DNA of 64,000 nt from CAYQDB01 sp964416195 (GTDB lineage Bacteria; Zixibacteria; MSB-5A5; GN15; FEB-12): the NCBI GenBank assembly GCA_964416195.1, contig CAYQDB010000002.1, positions 62,001 through 126,000 on the forward strand. The letters are read 5' to 3'. A model generated the notes under the pieces. It was given only the letters and a program-made list of their open reading frames with translations. It made no database searches and was not told the DNA's origin. Below are positions 7,750 to 16,251 of this stretch, one piece after another; position 1 is the stretch's first letter, and the number at the start of each line of letters is the position of its first letter. A program made the translations under genes and the position numbers.

Positions 7750-8952
7750 GTGTCTCTCAAAGACAAGAAAATACTTGTCGGCCTGACGGGCGGTATTGCC
7801 TGCTACAAGATACCGCACCTGATAAGGCTTCTGCGTGCGGAGCGGGCTTCTGTCAGGGTCGTGATGACCCGTGCTGCGACCAAATTCATCACCCCTCTTA
7901 CCCTTGAAACGGTGTCGAATCACCCTGTTGCTGTCGAGATTTTTCCGGAAAGGGAGTTCGTTTCTGCGCGACATATCAACCTGGCTGAATGGTCGGACCT
8001 TATTGTTGTGGCTCCGGCCACAGCCAATTTTTTGGGCAAGGTTGCCAATGGGATTTCGGATGACCTGTTGACAACAGTTGTCTGTGCCAGCCCCCGGCCG
8101 GTTATGATCGCTCCAGCGATGAATCCCTACATGTGGAGCAACAAGGTCACCCAGAAGAACTATAGCTACCTTAAAGAGCTCGAGTATTTCTTCATAGGCC
8201 CTGGTGAGGGAGAAATGGCTTGCGACCAATATGGGGTAGGGAGGATGGCTGAGCCGGAACAGATCTTCGGGGCTGTGAAGAGCTTAATCAGTGGTAACTT
8301 CGAGAAGCGCTTTCTGACAGGCAAGAAAATCCTGGTGACAGCAGGACCTACCAGAGAACCGCTCGACCTGGTTCGCTTTCTGTCCAACTACTCCTCCGGG
8401 AAGATGGGTATTGCCCTGGCCCAGGCTGCCGTTCTGCTGGGAGCCGAGACAACCCTGATTTCCGGGCCGACTGGCCTGATGCCGCCTGCCGGTACCAGGT
8501 ACCTTCCCGTGGAGTCGACCTCCGAGTTGTTTGAAGCAGTGGTAAAGGAGTTCAAAAGGTCGGACTGTCTGATCATGGCGGCTGCGCCAGTTGATTTTAC
8601 ACCGGGTCGTGTCGCTAAACAGAAAATGAAGAAGAGGGGTGTTGATCAGACATTTGCATTTCAGCCGACAGTTGATATTCTCAAGGAAGTCGCAGCCAAG
8701 AAGAAGGGGGCACAGGTGGTTGTGGGATTTGCCCTCGAAACCGACAACGCGGTCACCAATGCCAGAAGGAAGCTGAAAGACAAGCACCTGGACATGATCG
8801 TACTCAACCGGCCAGGCAAAGACACCGGTTTTGGCGGGGATACCAACCGGGTGACAATCTTATTGCCGGAGGGAAAGCCTGAAAAGTGGCCGCTGATGGA
8901 CAAATGCGAGATCGCCTCCAAATTACTTGAAAAAGTCGCCGGCATGCTTTAG
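7750..8952 (+). CDS. coaBC: Bifunctional phosphopantothenoylcysteine decarboxylase / phosphopantothenate-cysteine ligase
   Basis: CoaBC (Dfp) makes 4'-phosphopantetheine from 4'-phosphopantothenate and cysteine in coenzyme A synthesis. The 400-residue length is normal for the fused enzyme. The N-terminal flavoprotein domain shows GLTGGIACYK, the active-site His in RHINLAEW, VVAPATANFLGK and the APAMNPYMW substrate clamp. The C-terminal ligase domain begins near residue 195 with VTAGPTREPLD and NYSSGKMG. The GTG start fits the family N-terminus (VSLKDKKILVGLTGG). No Shine-Dalgarno sequence precedes it, and a consensus -10 box ends only 5 nt upstream. It heads a plus-strand run with udg and dnaB. 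Confidence 0.95.
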   Translation: MSLKDKKILVGLTGGIACYKIPHLIRLLRAERASVRVVMTRAATKFITPLTLETVSNHPVAVEIFPEREFVSARHINLAEWSDLIVVAPATANFLGKVANGISDDLLTTVVCASPRPVMIAPAMNPYMWSNKVTQKNYSYLKELEYFFIGPGEGEMACDQYGVGRMAEPEQIFGAVKSLISGNFEKRFLTGKKILVTAGPTREPLDLVRFLSNYSSGKMGIALAQAAVLLGAETTLISGPTGLMPPAGTRYLPVESTSELFEAVVKEFKRSDCLIMAAAPVDFTPGRVAKQKMKKRGVDQTFAFQPTVDILKEVAAKKKGAQVVVGFALETDNAVTNARRKLKDKHLDMIVLNRPGKDTGFGGDTNRVTILLPEGKPEKWPLMDKCEIASKLLEKVAGML

Positions 8953-8980
8953 CTTGTAGTCTCCCGGTGAGGAGAGTACA

Positions 8981-9748
8981 TTGGAAGAGAAGCCGATCAA
9001 TCTGCAGGAGATGTTTCGTCGTGCTCTAAGAACTCAGGTAGAGTTGGGCATGGGGGAGGTAATCATCAGCAAAGAGGAACGGTTCTCGGAAAATTCACAG
9101 TTGGAGGAGAGGCCGCCGTTGATTGAGAAATTGACTGAACCCGGGGATCTGTTCGGAGCGGCCAGCAAGGTGGTGTGTGCTCCACAATATGATTCCCTGC
9201 AAGCCCAATATGAGGCCATTTGTAACTGCAACCTCTGTCCATTATGGCAAACCAGGACCAAGCTCGTGTTTGGGATCGGTAACCTTCATGCCGGCTTGAT
9301 GTTTATCGGTGAGGCGCCGGGCCGTGATGAAGACTTGCAGGGGGAGCCGTTTGTGGGGCGTGCCGGCCAGCTTCTGGATCGTATTCTGGTTGCCATCAAC
9401 TTGTCGCGGCAGGATGTTTACATTGCCAATATCCTGAAGTGCCGTCCGCCCAATAACCGTGACCCCTTACCTGGAGAGGTTGAGAAGTGCTTACCCCATT
9501 TGCAGGAACAGATACGTTTGATAAAACCCAGGCTGATATGTGCTCTTGGAAGAATATCCGGTCAGATACTGCTTAAGACGAATACGCCGCTGGGCAAATT
9601 GCGGGAACAGTGGCACGAGGTCGAGGGAATACCGCTCATGGTGACTTACCACCCGGCTGCTTTGCTGCGTTTCCCGGCCTATAAGAAAGAGACTTGGGCT
9701 GACATGCAGGCGCTCAAAGAGCGCTACGACGAACTCCGGAAAACATAG
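8981..9748 (+). CDS. Family 4 uracil-DNA glycosylase (Fe-S)
   Basis: Removes uracil from DNA to start base-excision repair. The 255-residue protein has a non-conserved N-terminal extension of about 75 residues, then the family-4 core: Cys ligands in CNCNLCPL, active-site motif GEAPGRDED, KCRPPNNRDP, the further Cys in KCLPHL, and the HPAALLR motif near the C-terminus. Four Cys of this pattern bind a 4Fe-4S cluster in family 4 enzymes. The TTG start at 8981 has GGTGAGGAG just upstream. It lies 28 bp after coaBC and 23 bp before dnaB, so probably the same transcript. The long N-terminal part is common in bacterial members. Confidence 0.92.
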   Translation: MEEKPINLQEMFRRALRTQVELGMGEVIISKEERFSENSQLEERPPLIEKLTEPGDLFGAASKVVCAPQYDSLQAQYEAICNCNLCPLWQTRTKLVFGIGNLHAGLMFIGEAPGRDEDLQGEPFVGRAGQLLDRILVAINLSRQDVYIANILKCRPPNNRDPLPGEVEKCLPHLQEQIRLIKPRLICALGRISGQILLKTNTPLGKLREQWHEVEGIPLMVTYHPAALLRFPAYKKETWADMQALKERYDELRKT

Positions 9749-9771
9749 CTTCAGTATTTGAGGAACAGATC

Positions 9772-11208
9772 GTGGCTTACAGAACGCAAACGGACAAGGA
9801 GGCCGAGCGACTCCAGCCGCCGCAGTCGCTGGATCTTGAGAAGGCTGTACTGGGCTCTATTCTGAAGGACACTGAAGCTCTTCACGAAACAATAGAAATC
9901 CTCGACCATGAATCGGTGTTCTATTCCCCCAAACACCAGATCATTTACAAAGCTGTGCTTGAACTCTACAAGAATTCGGAACCTTGTGACATCACAACTA
10001 TTACAGACGCACTGTTGAGAAATGGGAGCCTCGAGCAAATAGGCGGACGGGTCTATCTGGTGGAACTGGTAGAAAGTATTGCCTCTACCGCGAATATCAG
10101 AAGTTACGCACAAAAAGTATTAGACAAGTTCCTTCTCCGACGCTTGATACAGACATCCACTGAGGTTGTCAAAAGCTGCTACTCTTATGAAAAAGAAGTT
10201 GATGAGCTTCTGGATCGGGCAGAGCAAGACATTTTCTATATATCTGAGAGAAGACTCCGCAAGGGGTTTACATCGATTAAAGACCTAATTCCGTCTACTT
10301 TCGAAGAGATAGAAAAGCTGCAGTCACCCGACAGCGCTCTGGTAGGGATCAAAACCGGTTTTGACCAACTAGACATCATGACCAACGGCATGCATAAAGG
10401 CGATTTTGTAATAGTCGCCGGCAGGCCATCCATGGGCAAGTCGGCGCTCGCCATCAACATTGCAGAATACGTAGGCGTACAGCTGAAGAAGGGGGTGGGC
10501 GTCTTTTCTCTCGAGATGTCGAACGAACAATTGGCTTTACGGATGCTGTGCGGGCGGGCAAGAATTTCGCAGCAGCGTCTTCGCGCCCGCAAGCTCAGAA
10601 CCGAGGAGTGGCAGAAGCTTACGTTTGCAGGCGGGCCGTTGTCCGAAGCGCCGATCTTCATTGACGATTCAGCCGTTCTTTCATCTCTGGAAATCAGAGC
10701 AAAAGCCCGACGGCTGAAGGCCCAGCATGATATTGCTCTCATTATTGTCGATTACATCCAGATGGTTCATGGCGCAGGACGCTTTGAAAACCGCCAGCAG
10801 GAAATGGCCAGCATCTCCCTCAACCTCAAAGCGCTAGCGAAGGAACTGGAAATACCCGTGATTGCCTGCTCCCAGCTTTCCCGCCAGGTGGAGCAGCGAG
10901 GAGGTGAGAAGAGACCTCAGCTTTCCGATCTGCGGGAGTCAGGGGCTATTGAACAGGATGCGGACGTTGTCATATTCATTTACCGGCCTGAGCATTACTA
11001 CTCTTACCTGGACAGAAACGATCCCAAGTATCTCGAAATTGAAGGGAAGGCCGAAATCATTGTAGCCAAACAGCGCAATGGTCCAACGGGTGTGGTTCAC
11101 CTTACGTTTCTGAAAGAGTTCGCCCGGTTTGAGAATATGGCGCCGACCGGTTACCGTGAAGTTCCAGCTGGAGTGGAGCCAGTCGAGGGCGGGGATATTC
11201 CCTTTTAG
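9772..11208 (+). CDS. dnaB: Replicative DNA helicase DnaB
   Basis: Hexameric 5'-3' helicase of the replication fork. The 478 residues comprise the N-terminal primase-interaction domain (PPQSLDLEKAVLGSIL) and the RecA-like motor with Walker A GRPSMGKSALA, SLEMSNEQLALRM, the DYIQM Walker B region, SQLSRQVEQR and LRESGAIEQDADV. No intein is present. The GTG start is chosen because a weak GAGGAA precedes it and it matches the family N-terminus. It follows the uracil-DNA glycosylase closely; mlaE starts 9 nt after its stop. Confidence 0.96.
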   Translation: MAYRTQTDKEAERLQPPQSLDLEKAVLGSILKDTEALHETIEILDHESVFYSPKHQIIYKAVLELYKNSEPCDITTITDALLRNGSLEQIGGRVYLVELVESIASTANIRSYAQKVLDKFLLRRLIQTSTEVVKSCYSYEKEVDELLDRAEQDIFYISERRLRKGFTSIKDLIPSTFEEIEKLQSPDSALVGIKTGFDQLDIMTNGMHKGDFVIVAGRPSMGKSALAINIAEYVGVQLKKGVGVFSLEMSNEQLALRMLCGRARISQQRLRARKLRTEEWQKLTFAGGPLSEAPIFIDDSAVLSSLEIRAKARRLKAQHDIALIIVDYIQMVHGAGRFENRQQEMASISLNLKALAKELEIPVIACSQLSRQVEQRGGEKRPQLSDLRESGAIEQDADVVIFIYRPEHYYSYLDRNDPKYLEIEGKAEIIVAKQRNGPTGVVHLTFLKEFARFENMAPTGYREVPAGVEPVEGGDIPF

Positions 11209-11216
11209 GCGTACTG

Positions 11217-11996
11217 ATGGACTACGGACTGCACGTTATTGGCCGTCGCGGCGTAAACTTCGTCAACAAGTTGGGCGGTCTTTCCCTTCTGCTGGGGAAG
11301 TTCGTAGTCTCTCTCAAAGAAATCCCCCGGTCGCTTGGCCTAATCTTCGATCAACTCTATGTCGTAGGGGTGAGGTCTTTACCGTTAATTGTAATCATTT
11401 CCATCTTTGTTGGAGCGGTCTCAGCCTGGCAGGCAGCCTACCAGTTCAAATTCATTGGAGCCCCTCTGCGTTACCTGGGGCAGGCGGTAGGGAAAGCGGT
11501 TGTCATTGAGCTGGCTCCCGTGCTGTCGGCAATTGTATTTGCCGGACGAGTCGGCGCTGGGATGACGGCGGAATTGGGGACGATGCGGGTTACGGAGCAA
11601 ATAGACGCCCTCGAGTCGATGGGCATTAACCCGATTCGTTATCTGGTTATGCCGCGCGTGCTGGCTTGCCTGTTCATGGTGCCCTTTCTGGTGATCTTTG
11701 CGAACTTCGTTGCAATCCTTGGTGCGCTCGTAGTTTCTATTATCGGAGTCGATGTGTCGTCGGAAACGTTCCTGAACGGTTTTCGCCATTCTTTCAAAAT
11801 GGGTGACTTCGTCAACGGTCTTATCAAAGCAGGCGTGTTTGGTCTCACTATCGGCCTGGTTGGGTGTTACGAGGGGTTTAACACCACCGGGGGAGCGCAG
11901 GGGGTAGGAAGAGCCACCACGACATCGGTGGTTATTTCAACAACGCTCATACTTATCTTCAACTTCGTCTTCGCAGTGATTCTATTCAGGGTTTAG
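11217..11996 (+). CDS. mlaE: MlaE-family ABC transporter permease
   Basis: Integral inner-membrane permease (259 residues) of the Mla/MCE lipid transport family, which moves phospholipids between inner and outer membranes. Several hydrophobic segments are visible, and so are the family signatures GRVGAGMTAELGTMRVTEQI and DALESMGINPIRYLVMPR. The C-terminal segment contains GFNTTGGAQGVGRATT, also typical. It is followed by its ATPase gene after 2 nt. The periplasmic MCE-domain partner (mlaD) expected next to this pair is absent from the window. Confidence 0.93.
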   Translation: MDYGLHVIGRRGVNFVNKLGGLSLLLGKFVVSLKEIPRSLGLIFDQLYVVGVRSLPLIVIISIFVGAVSAWQAAYQFKFIGAPLRYLGQAVGKAVVIELAPVLSAIVFAGRVGAGMTAELGTMRVTEQIDALESMGINPIRYLVMPRVLACLFMVPFLVIFANFVAILGALVVSIIGVDVSSETFLNGFRHSFKMGDFVNGLIKAGVFGLTIGLVGCYEGFNTTGGAQGVGRATTTSVVISTTLILIFNFVFAVILFRV

Positions 11997-11998
11997 CC

Positions 11999-12757
11999 AT
12001 GGCACCACCTCTGGTTCAGATTGAGCGGTTGCATAAGGGCTTCAATGGTTTAACAGTCCTTGATGGAATGGATATCACTCTTCACCGTGGAGAATCTATT
12101 GTCGTTATCGGACAATCCGGTTGTGGGAAGTCGGTGTTGCTAAAGCACGTCATACGACTGCTGGAACCGGATGAAGGCCGGGTGTTATTTGGCGGTCAGG
12201 ATTTGGCTGATCTTGATAGCAGGGGGATCACGGCGGTTCGACGCCGGATTGGTATGCTGTTCCAGTCGGCGGCGCTGTTTGACTCACTGAGTGTGGCTGA
12301 GAATGTAGGTCTTGGCTTGAGTGAGTCGCGTCAGTACAACAGTGCTCGCATTGCGGAGATCGTGTCTGAGAAGCTTGAGATGGTCGGGCTGGCCGGTGCG
12401 GCAGACAAGAGCCCGGCGGAGCTTTCCGGCGGAATGAGAAAGAGAGCAGGTCTGGCTCGCGCGATTGCCTACGATCCAGAAGTGCTTCTTTATGATGAGC
12501 CGACTACCGGGCTTGATCCGGTCACAGCTGACATGATCAACAATTTGATTGTTGACCTAAATCGGAAACTAAATGTGACTTCGATTGCCGTTACGCACGA
12601 CATGAAATCTGCCTTCAGGATTGCCAGTCGCATTGTTATGCTCTATCAGGGGAGGATTGAGTTCGAGGGCACTCCGGACGAGGTCAAAAAATCAGACAAC
12701 CCGGTTGTACAGCAGTTTATTGCCGGCAGCGCTCTCGGTCCTATTCACGTGCGATGA
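11999..12757 (+). CDS. mlaF: MlaF-family ABC transporter ATP-binding protein
   Basis: ATPase partner of the MlaE permease, 252 residues. Walker A GQSGCGKSVLLKH, Q-loop FQSAALFDSL, the MCE-ATPase signature LSGGMRKRAGLARAI, Walker B VLLYDEPTTGLDP and the switch His in AVTHDMKSA are all seen. LSGGMRKR rather than LSGGQRQR is typical for the Mla/Ttg2A subgroup. The start ATG at 11999 lies 2 nt after mlaE, and the stop overlaps radA by ATGA. Placement between dnaB and radA is a co-transcription arrangement, not a functional link I can support. Confidence 0.94.
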   Translation: MAPPLVQIERLHKGFNGLTVLDGMDITLHRGESIVVIGQSGCGKSVLLKHVIRLLEPDEGRVLFGGQDLADLDSRGITAVRRRIGMLFQSAALFDSLSVAENVGLGLSESRQYNSARIAEIVSEKLEMVGLAGAADKSPAELSGGMRKRAGLARAIAYDPEVLLYDEPTTGLDPVTADMINNLIVDLNRKLNVTSIAVTHDMKSAFRIASRIVMLYQGRIEFEGTPDEVKKSDNPVVQQFIAGSALGPIHVR

Positions 12758-14121
12758 TTACCGGAAAAAAGACCAGGACTGCCTACTTCTGCTCCCACTG
12801 TGGAACGGAACACGCCAAATGGCAGGGACAATGTCGAGGATGTGGGCAGTGGAACTGTCTTGTGGAGGAAAAGGTCCCGACCAGGAAGACGTCGGCACCT
12901 TCTACAACCAGTGCTGAGAAGAAAAGACTGTCCGAGATCAGTTTTGACTCTGAGCCTGGTTACAGGACGGGGATAGACGAATTCGACCGTGTGCTTGGCG
13001 GCAGGTTGCTGCCTGGGATGGCGGTTCTGTTGGGTGGCGAGCCAGGTATCGGCAAGTCGACGTTGTTGCTTCAGGCTGCCGAAGCCTATTCGAGACAGAA
13101 TATCTCCGTCGCCTATGTCACTGGTGAGGAGTCGCTGGCACAGATCAAGCTAAGAGCCCGCCGTTTGAAGATCGTAGGGGATGATATCACTGTCATCAAT
13201 ACCAATTCACTTGAGGAGTTGGTCGGTTTACTGGTTTCCGAGGACTTCGCGGTCGTGTTTGTCGACTCCATCCAAACGATGTCATCGGCACAGTTCGAGT
13301 CGCCTCCCGGCACGGTGACTCAGGTGCGAGAGACAGCTAGTCAATTGATGGCGCTGGCCAGATCGAAGGGGTCGGCCCTCTTTCTGGTCGGCCATGTGAC
13401 CAAGGATGGAATGGTGGCCGGGCCGAAGGTGCTGGAGCATATGGTCGACACGGTGATTTACTTTGAGGGGGACAGCACTCACCTCTATCGGATGCTTCGC
13501 GCCGCCAAGAACCGCTTTGGGTCAATCAGTGAGATCGGTCTGTTCGAGATGTTTCCCGATGGGCTGGTGGAGGTGGCCAATCCATCGTCTTTCTTTTTGT
13601 CTAATCATTTATCGGAGGAGCCAAGGAGCGGGTCTGTTACCACTGGCGTTTGTGAAGGAAGCCGACCTTTCTTGGTCGAGATTCAAGCGCTGGTTACCTC
13701 AGCTAACTATGGCACTCCCCAGCGCGTCGCCGGAGGGATTGACAACAAACGACTTGCTCTCCTTCTGGCTATTCTGGAAAAGCGGTGTGGATACCCAATG
13801 GCGACCAACGACGTTTTTGTCTCTATAGCAGGCGGGCTGAGACTTTCCGAGCCTGCCCTCGACCTGCCGATCCTGGCAGCTATCGCATCGTCTTTGCTAA
13901 GTCGTCCGGTTGGCACCCGAACGCTTGTCGTAGGTGAGGTCGGCCTCTCCGGCGAGATGCGTGGAGTGACTATGATCGATCGGCGCCTGAGCGAAGCCCG
14001 CAAGATGGGTTTTGAAACGATGATCCTTCCCCAGGTCAATGTCGCTCAGGTGAGCGACAGGCGAATAAGATTGACCGGCGTGACTGACATTCAGTCCGCT
14101 CTCGATATCTTGTTGGGATGA
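12754..14121 (+). CDS. radA: DNA repair protein RadA
   Basis: Branch-migration helicase paralogous to RecA, acting in recombination intermediates. The 455 residues show the N-terminal C4 zinc finger (FCSHCG and CRGCGQWN), Walker A GGEPGIGKSTLL, the RadA-specific KNRFGS motif, and a C-terminal Lon-protease-like domain with GEVGLSGEMRGV. Its ATG overlaps the mlaF stop (ATGA), and its own stop overlaps the tgt start (ATGA), pointing to translational coupling along the operon. Confidence 0.96.
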   Translation: MITGKKTRTAYFCSHCGTEHAKWQGQCRGCGQWNCLVEEKVPTRKTSAPSTTSAEKKRLSEISFDSEPGYRTGIDEFDRVLGGRLLPGMAVLLGGEPGIGKSTLLLQAAEAYSRQNISVAYVTGEESLAQIKLRARRLKIVGDDITVINTNSLEELVGLLVSEDFAVVFVDSIQTMSSAQFESPPGTVTQVRETASQLMALARSKGSALFLVGHVTKDGMVAGPKVLEHMVDTVIYFEGDSTHLYRMLRAAKNRFGSISEIGLFEMFPDGLVEVANPSSFFLSNHLSEEPRSGSVTTGVCEGSRPFLVEIQALVTSANYGTPQRVAGGIDNKRLALLLAILEKRCGYPMATNDVFVSIAGGLRLSEPALDLPILAAIASSLLSRPVGTRTLVVGEVGLSGEMRGVTMIDRRLSEARKMGFETMILPQVNVAQVSDRRIRLTGVTDIQSALDILLG

Positions 14122-15263
14122 AACCACGCGTGAATGAATCCTTCTTCAAGTTGACAACAACTGATGACTCCGCACGGCGAGGGGAGGTGACAACTCCGCA
14201 TGGCACCTTCCAGACCCCGGCGTTCATGCCGGTCGGTACCTCCGGTGCAGTGAAAGCGATGACAGCAGGGGACCTTGAGGAGTGCGGAGTGGAAATCATC
14301 TTAGGTAACACATACCATCTCTATCTACGTCCGGGCGCGAAGATTGTCGCTTCCCAAGGTGGCCTGGCTCGCTTCACCGGCTGGAATAAACCGACGCTGA
14401 CCGACAGCGGCGGCTATCAGATATTCTCGTTGCAGGATATATCCAGGATCACCGATGAAGGAGTGGAGTTCAAGTCGCACCTCGATGGCTCCCGACATTT
14501 TTTCACACCGGACAGAGTGATGCAGATCGAGCACGATCTTGGCGCCGACATTATCATGACTCTTGACCAGTGCGTTCCTTACCCTGCCGACAGGCAGTTA
14601 GCGTCAACCGGTGTAAGGAGAACGTTCGAATGGGCAAAAGCGTCTCTCCCACTCCACAAACGATTCAACGAGAAGAACAAATCAGCCACTCGGCTGTTTG
14701 GGATTGTACAGGGGTCAGTGTATAAAGACTTGCGCACACAGTCGGCTCAGGAGATCGTTTCGCTTGATTTCCCCGGATATGCCATCGGCGGTCTTTCAGT
14801 CGGCGAGAGCAAAGAAGAGATGGAGGAGATTCTTGTGCATACCATCCAATACCTACCGGAAGACAAACCGCGCTACTTCATGGGTGTAGGATACCCGGAA
14901 GATATTCTGATGGCTGTTTCCTACGGTGTCGATATGTTTGATTGTGTCCTGCCGACCCGCAATGCCCGAACCGGCAATGTCTTTACTTCTGAAGGTCAGT
15001 TGACCTATCGCAACGCCGAATATGCAAACGATGACCGCCCCTTGGATCCCAATTGCGACTGCAAAGTCTGCAGCCGTTACAGCCGGGCCTATCTGCGGCA
15101 CCTCTACAATCAGTCGGAAATCACCGGAATGGTTCTGGCTACCTACCACTCAACATATTTTTATCAACAGTTGATGCGCGATATCAGGAAGGCTATTGAG
15201 GAAAAGCGGTTTGAGGCCTTTCGGAAGGAATTCCTGCTTCGCTACTGTGTAAATGGCTCATGA
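14118..15263 (+). CDS. tgt: tRNA-guanine transglycosylase
   Basis: Inserts a queuosine precursor (preQ1) at position 34 of GUN-anticodon tRNAs. The 381-residue protein has the expected length. Motifs: TPAFMPVGTSG, DSGGYQIFSL, the Asp of TLDQCVPY, the catalytic Asp region GVDMFDCVLPTRNARTG, and the zinc ligands CDCKVC with a downstream His (ATYHST). The ATGA overlap with radA fixes the start. No other queuosine genes are nearby. Confidence 0.96.
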   Translation: MKPRVNESFFKLTTTDDSARRGEVTTPHGTFQTPAFMPVGTSGAVKAMTAGDLEECGVEIILGNTYHLYLRPGAKIVASQGGLARFTGWNKPTLTDSGGYQIFSLQDISRITDEGVEFKSHLDGSRHFFTPDRVMQIEHDLGADIIMTLDQCVPYPADRQLASTGVRRTFEWAKASLPLHKRFNEKNKSATRLFGIVQGSVYKDLRTQSAQEIVSLDFPGYAIGGLSVGESKEEMEEILVHTIQYLPEDKPRYFMGVGYPEDILMAVSYGVDMFDCVLPTRNARTGNVFTSEGQLTYRNAEYANDDRPLDPNCDCKVCSRYSRAYLRHLYNQSEITGMVLATYHSTYFYQQLMRDIRKAIEEKRFEAFRKEFLLRYCVNGS

Positions 15264-15285
15264 AGGTCAGGGACGGGGTTCTCTG

Positions 15286-15903
15286 CTATGATCCTGTGAG
15301 AGACCACAGGTACCCCAAGGTAACGCGCACATCGCTTATCCGCATCCTGTGAGTAGACACCGAGTAACTGGTTTCGCTCAGCCGTCTGATGAACTGCAGT
15401 TTTGGGCGGACCTCTGTGATGCCGATCTCAAGAGAGACATCGCGGTGAAATCTCAATCCCATGGTTATCCGAAAGCCGAAATTTGGTCTGATGCCGACCT
15501 CGGTTATCTGGTAGTTCTGGCGCAGGGAGTCAGCTACGTCTCCCGCAAGGACGTAGCGGTGAAATGTATATACTAACCCAAGCCCAAGGTATCCGGTGAG
15601 CTTGCGAGTACCTCGATAGTACAGCAGATCTATAGAGGTCGTGGCCGTATGCAGGTGACCTTGGGGAAACAACTTAGAGGTTACCTTGCCAAATCGATAG
15701 TCAAATGCCGCTCGCGCTACAACCGGGTGAATTAGGCGTATCTCGTACTTGGATGTGAGTTCAAGCCCGGAGCCCACCAACTGATTTGGCCCGTTCACTC
15801 CAACCGTGAAGTGCATGTTTACCGAGGCAATCGTATCTTGCGCTATCGGGTTGAGCGGGAAGACCGGTAAACAAAGCCATGATGCTATAAATAGCGTGTA
15901 CAT
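15286..15903 (-). CDS. Probable outer-membrane beta-barrel protein
   Basis: A 205-residue exported protein of unknown function. The N-terminus is a short signal peptide (MYTLFIASWLCLPVFPLNPI, then AQDT). The rest alternates hydrophobic and polar residues with many aromatic-ended strands (TGYLGLGLVYTF, GFRITMGLRFH, RVTLGYLW), typical of small 8-stranded barrels. The C-terminus does not end in Phe. GGAGG sits 4 nt before the ATG on the minus strand. It is a single gene convergent with tgt. No specific family is recognised, so the barrel call rests on pattern only. Confidence 0.55.
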   Translation of the reverse strand: MYTLFIASWLCLPVFPLNPIAQDTIASVNMHFTVGVNGPNQLVGSGLELTSKYEIRLIHPVVARAAFDYRFGKVTSKLFPQGHLHTATTSIDLLYYRGTRKLTGYLGLGLVYTFHRYVLAGDVADSLRQNYQITEVGIRPNFGFRITMGLRFHRDVSLEIGITEVRPKLQFIRRLSETSYSVSTHRMRISDVRVTLGYLWSLTGS

Positions 15904-16128
15904 CTGTCCTCCATCGAAGCTCTATATTAATAAACGTAAGAAACCCCCAAAAGTCCAAGGCAATCTTTGCGTTACAGTGACCAAAGTGGATTCTATTGAC
16001 CGACTAAGCGCTGACAAATGGACATTGCAGAGTTATGGTTTCTTCCTCCTATCCTCAATCACTTGCTGTATCTCCCGTAAGTTGTTCCGTCCCAATGTAA
16101 AAAACTTGGGCTTTTGGGGTGAAAGCGG

Positions 16129-16156
16129 TTGACAACAGGGGTGGATAAGATATATT
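16129..16156 (+). promoter_or_regulatory. Promoter of the aldehyde dehydrogenase gene
   Basis: TTGACA (16129-16134), a 16 bp spacer and TATATT (16151-16156), about 95 nt before the GTG start. The remainder of the gap 15904-16251 holds nothing further that I can support. Confidence 0.65.
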
Positions 16157-16251
16157 AACCGTTTGTGTTGGATAACTGTGAATAACTTCACGATGTCGAC
16201 CTGAATAACGGCCGTAACTTATTGAATAAAGAAAGCTTAACGGAGTAGGTT

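Noticed and set aside
15806..16132. A 108-codon plus-strand frame in the gap before the aldehyde dehydrogenase
   Set aside because: It overlaps the start of the barrel protein on the other strand, has no ribosome site and no family resemblance.
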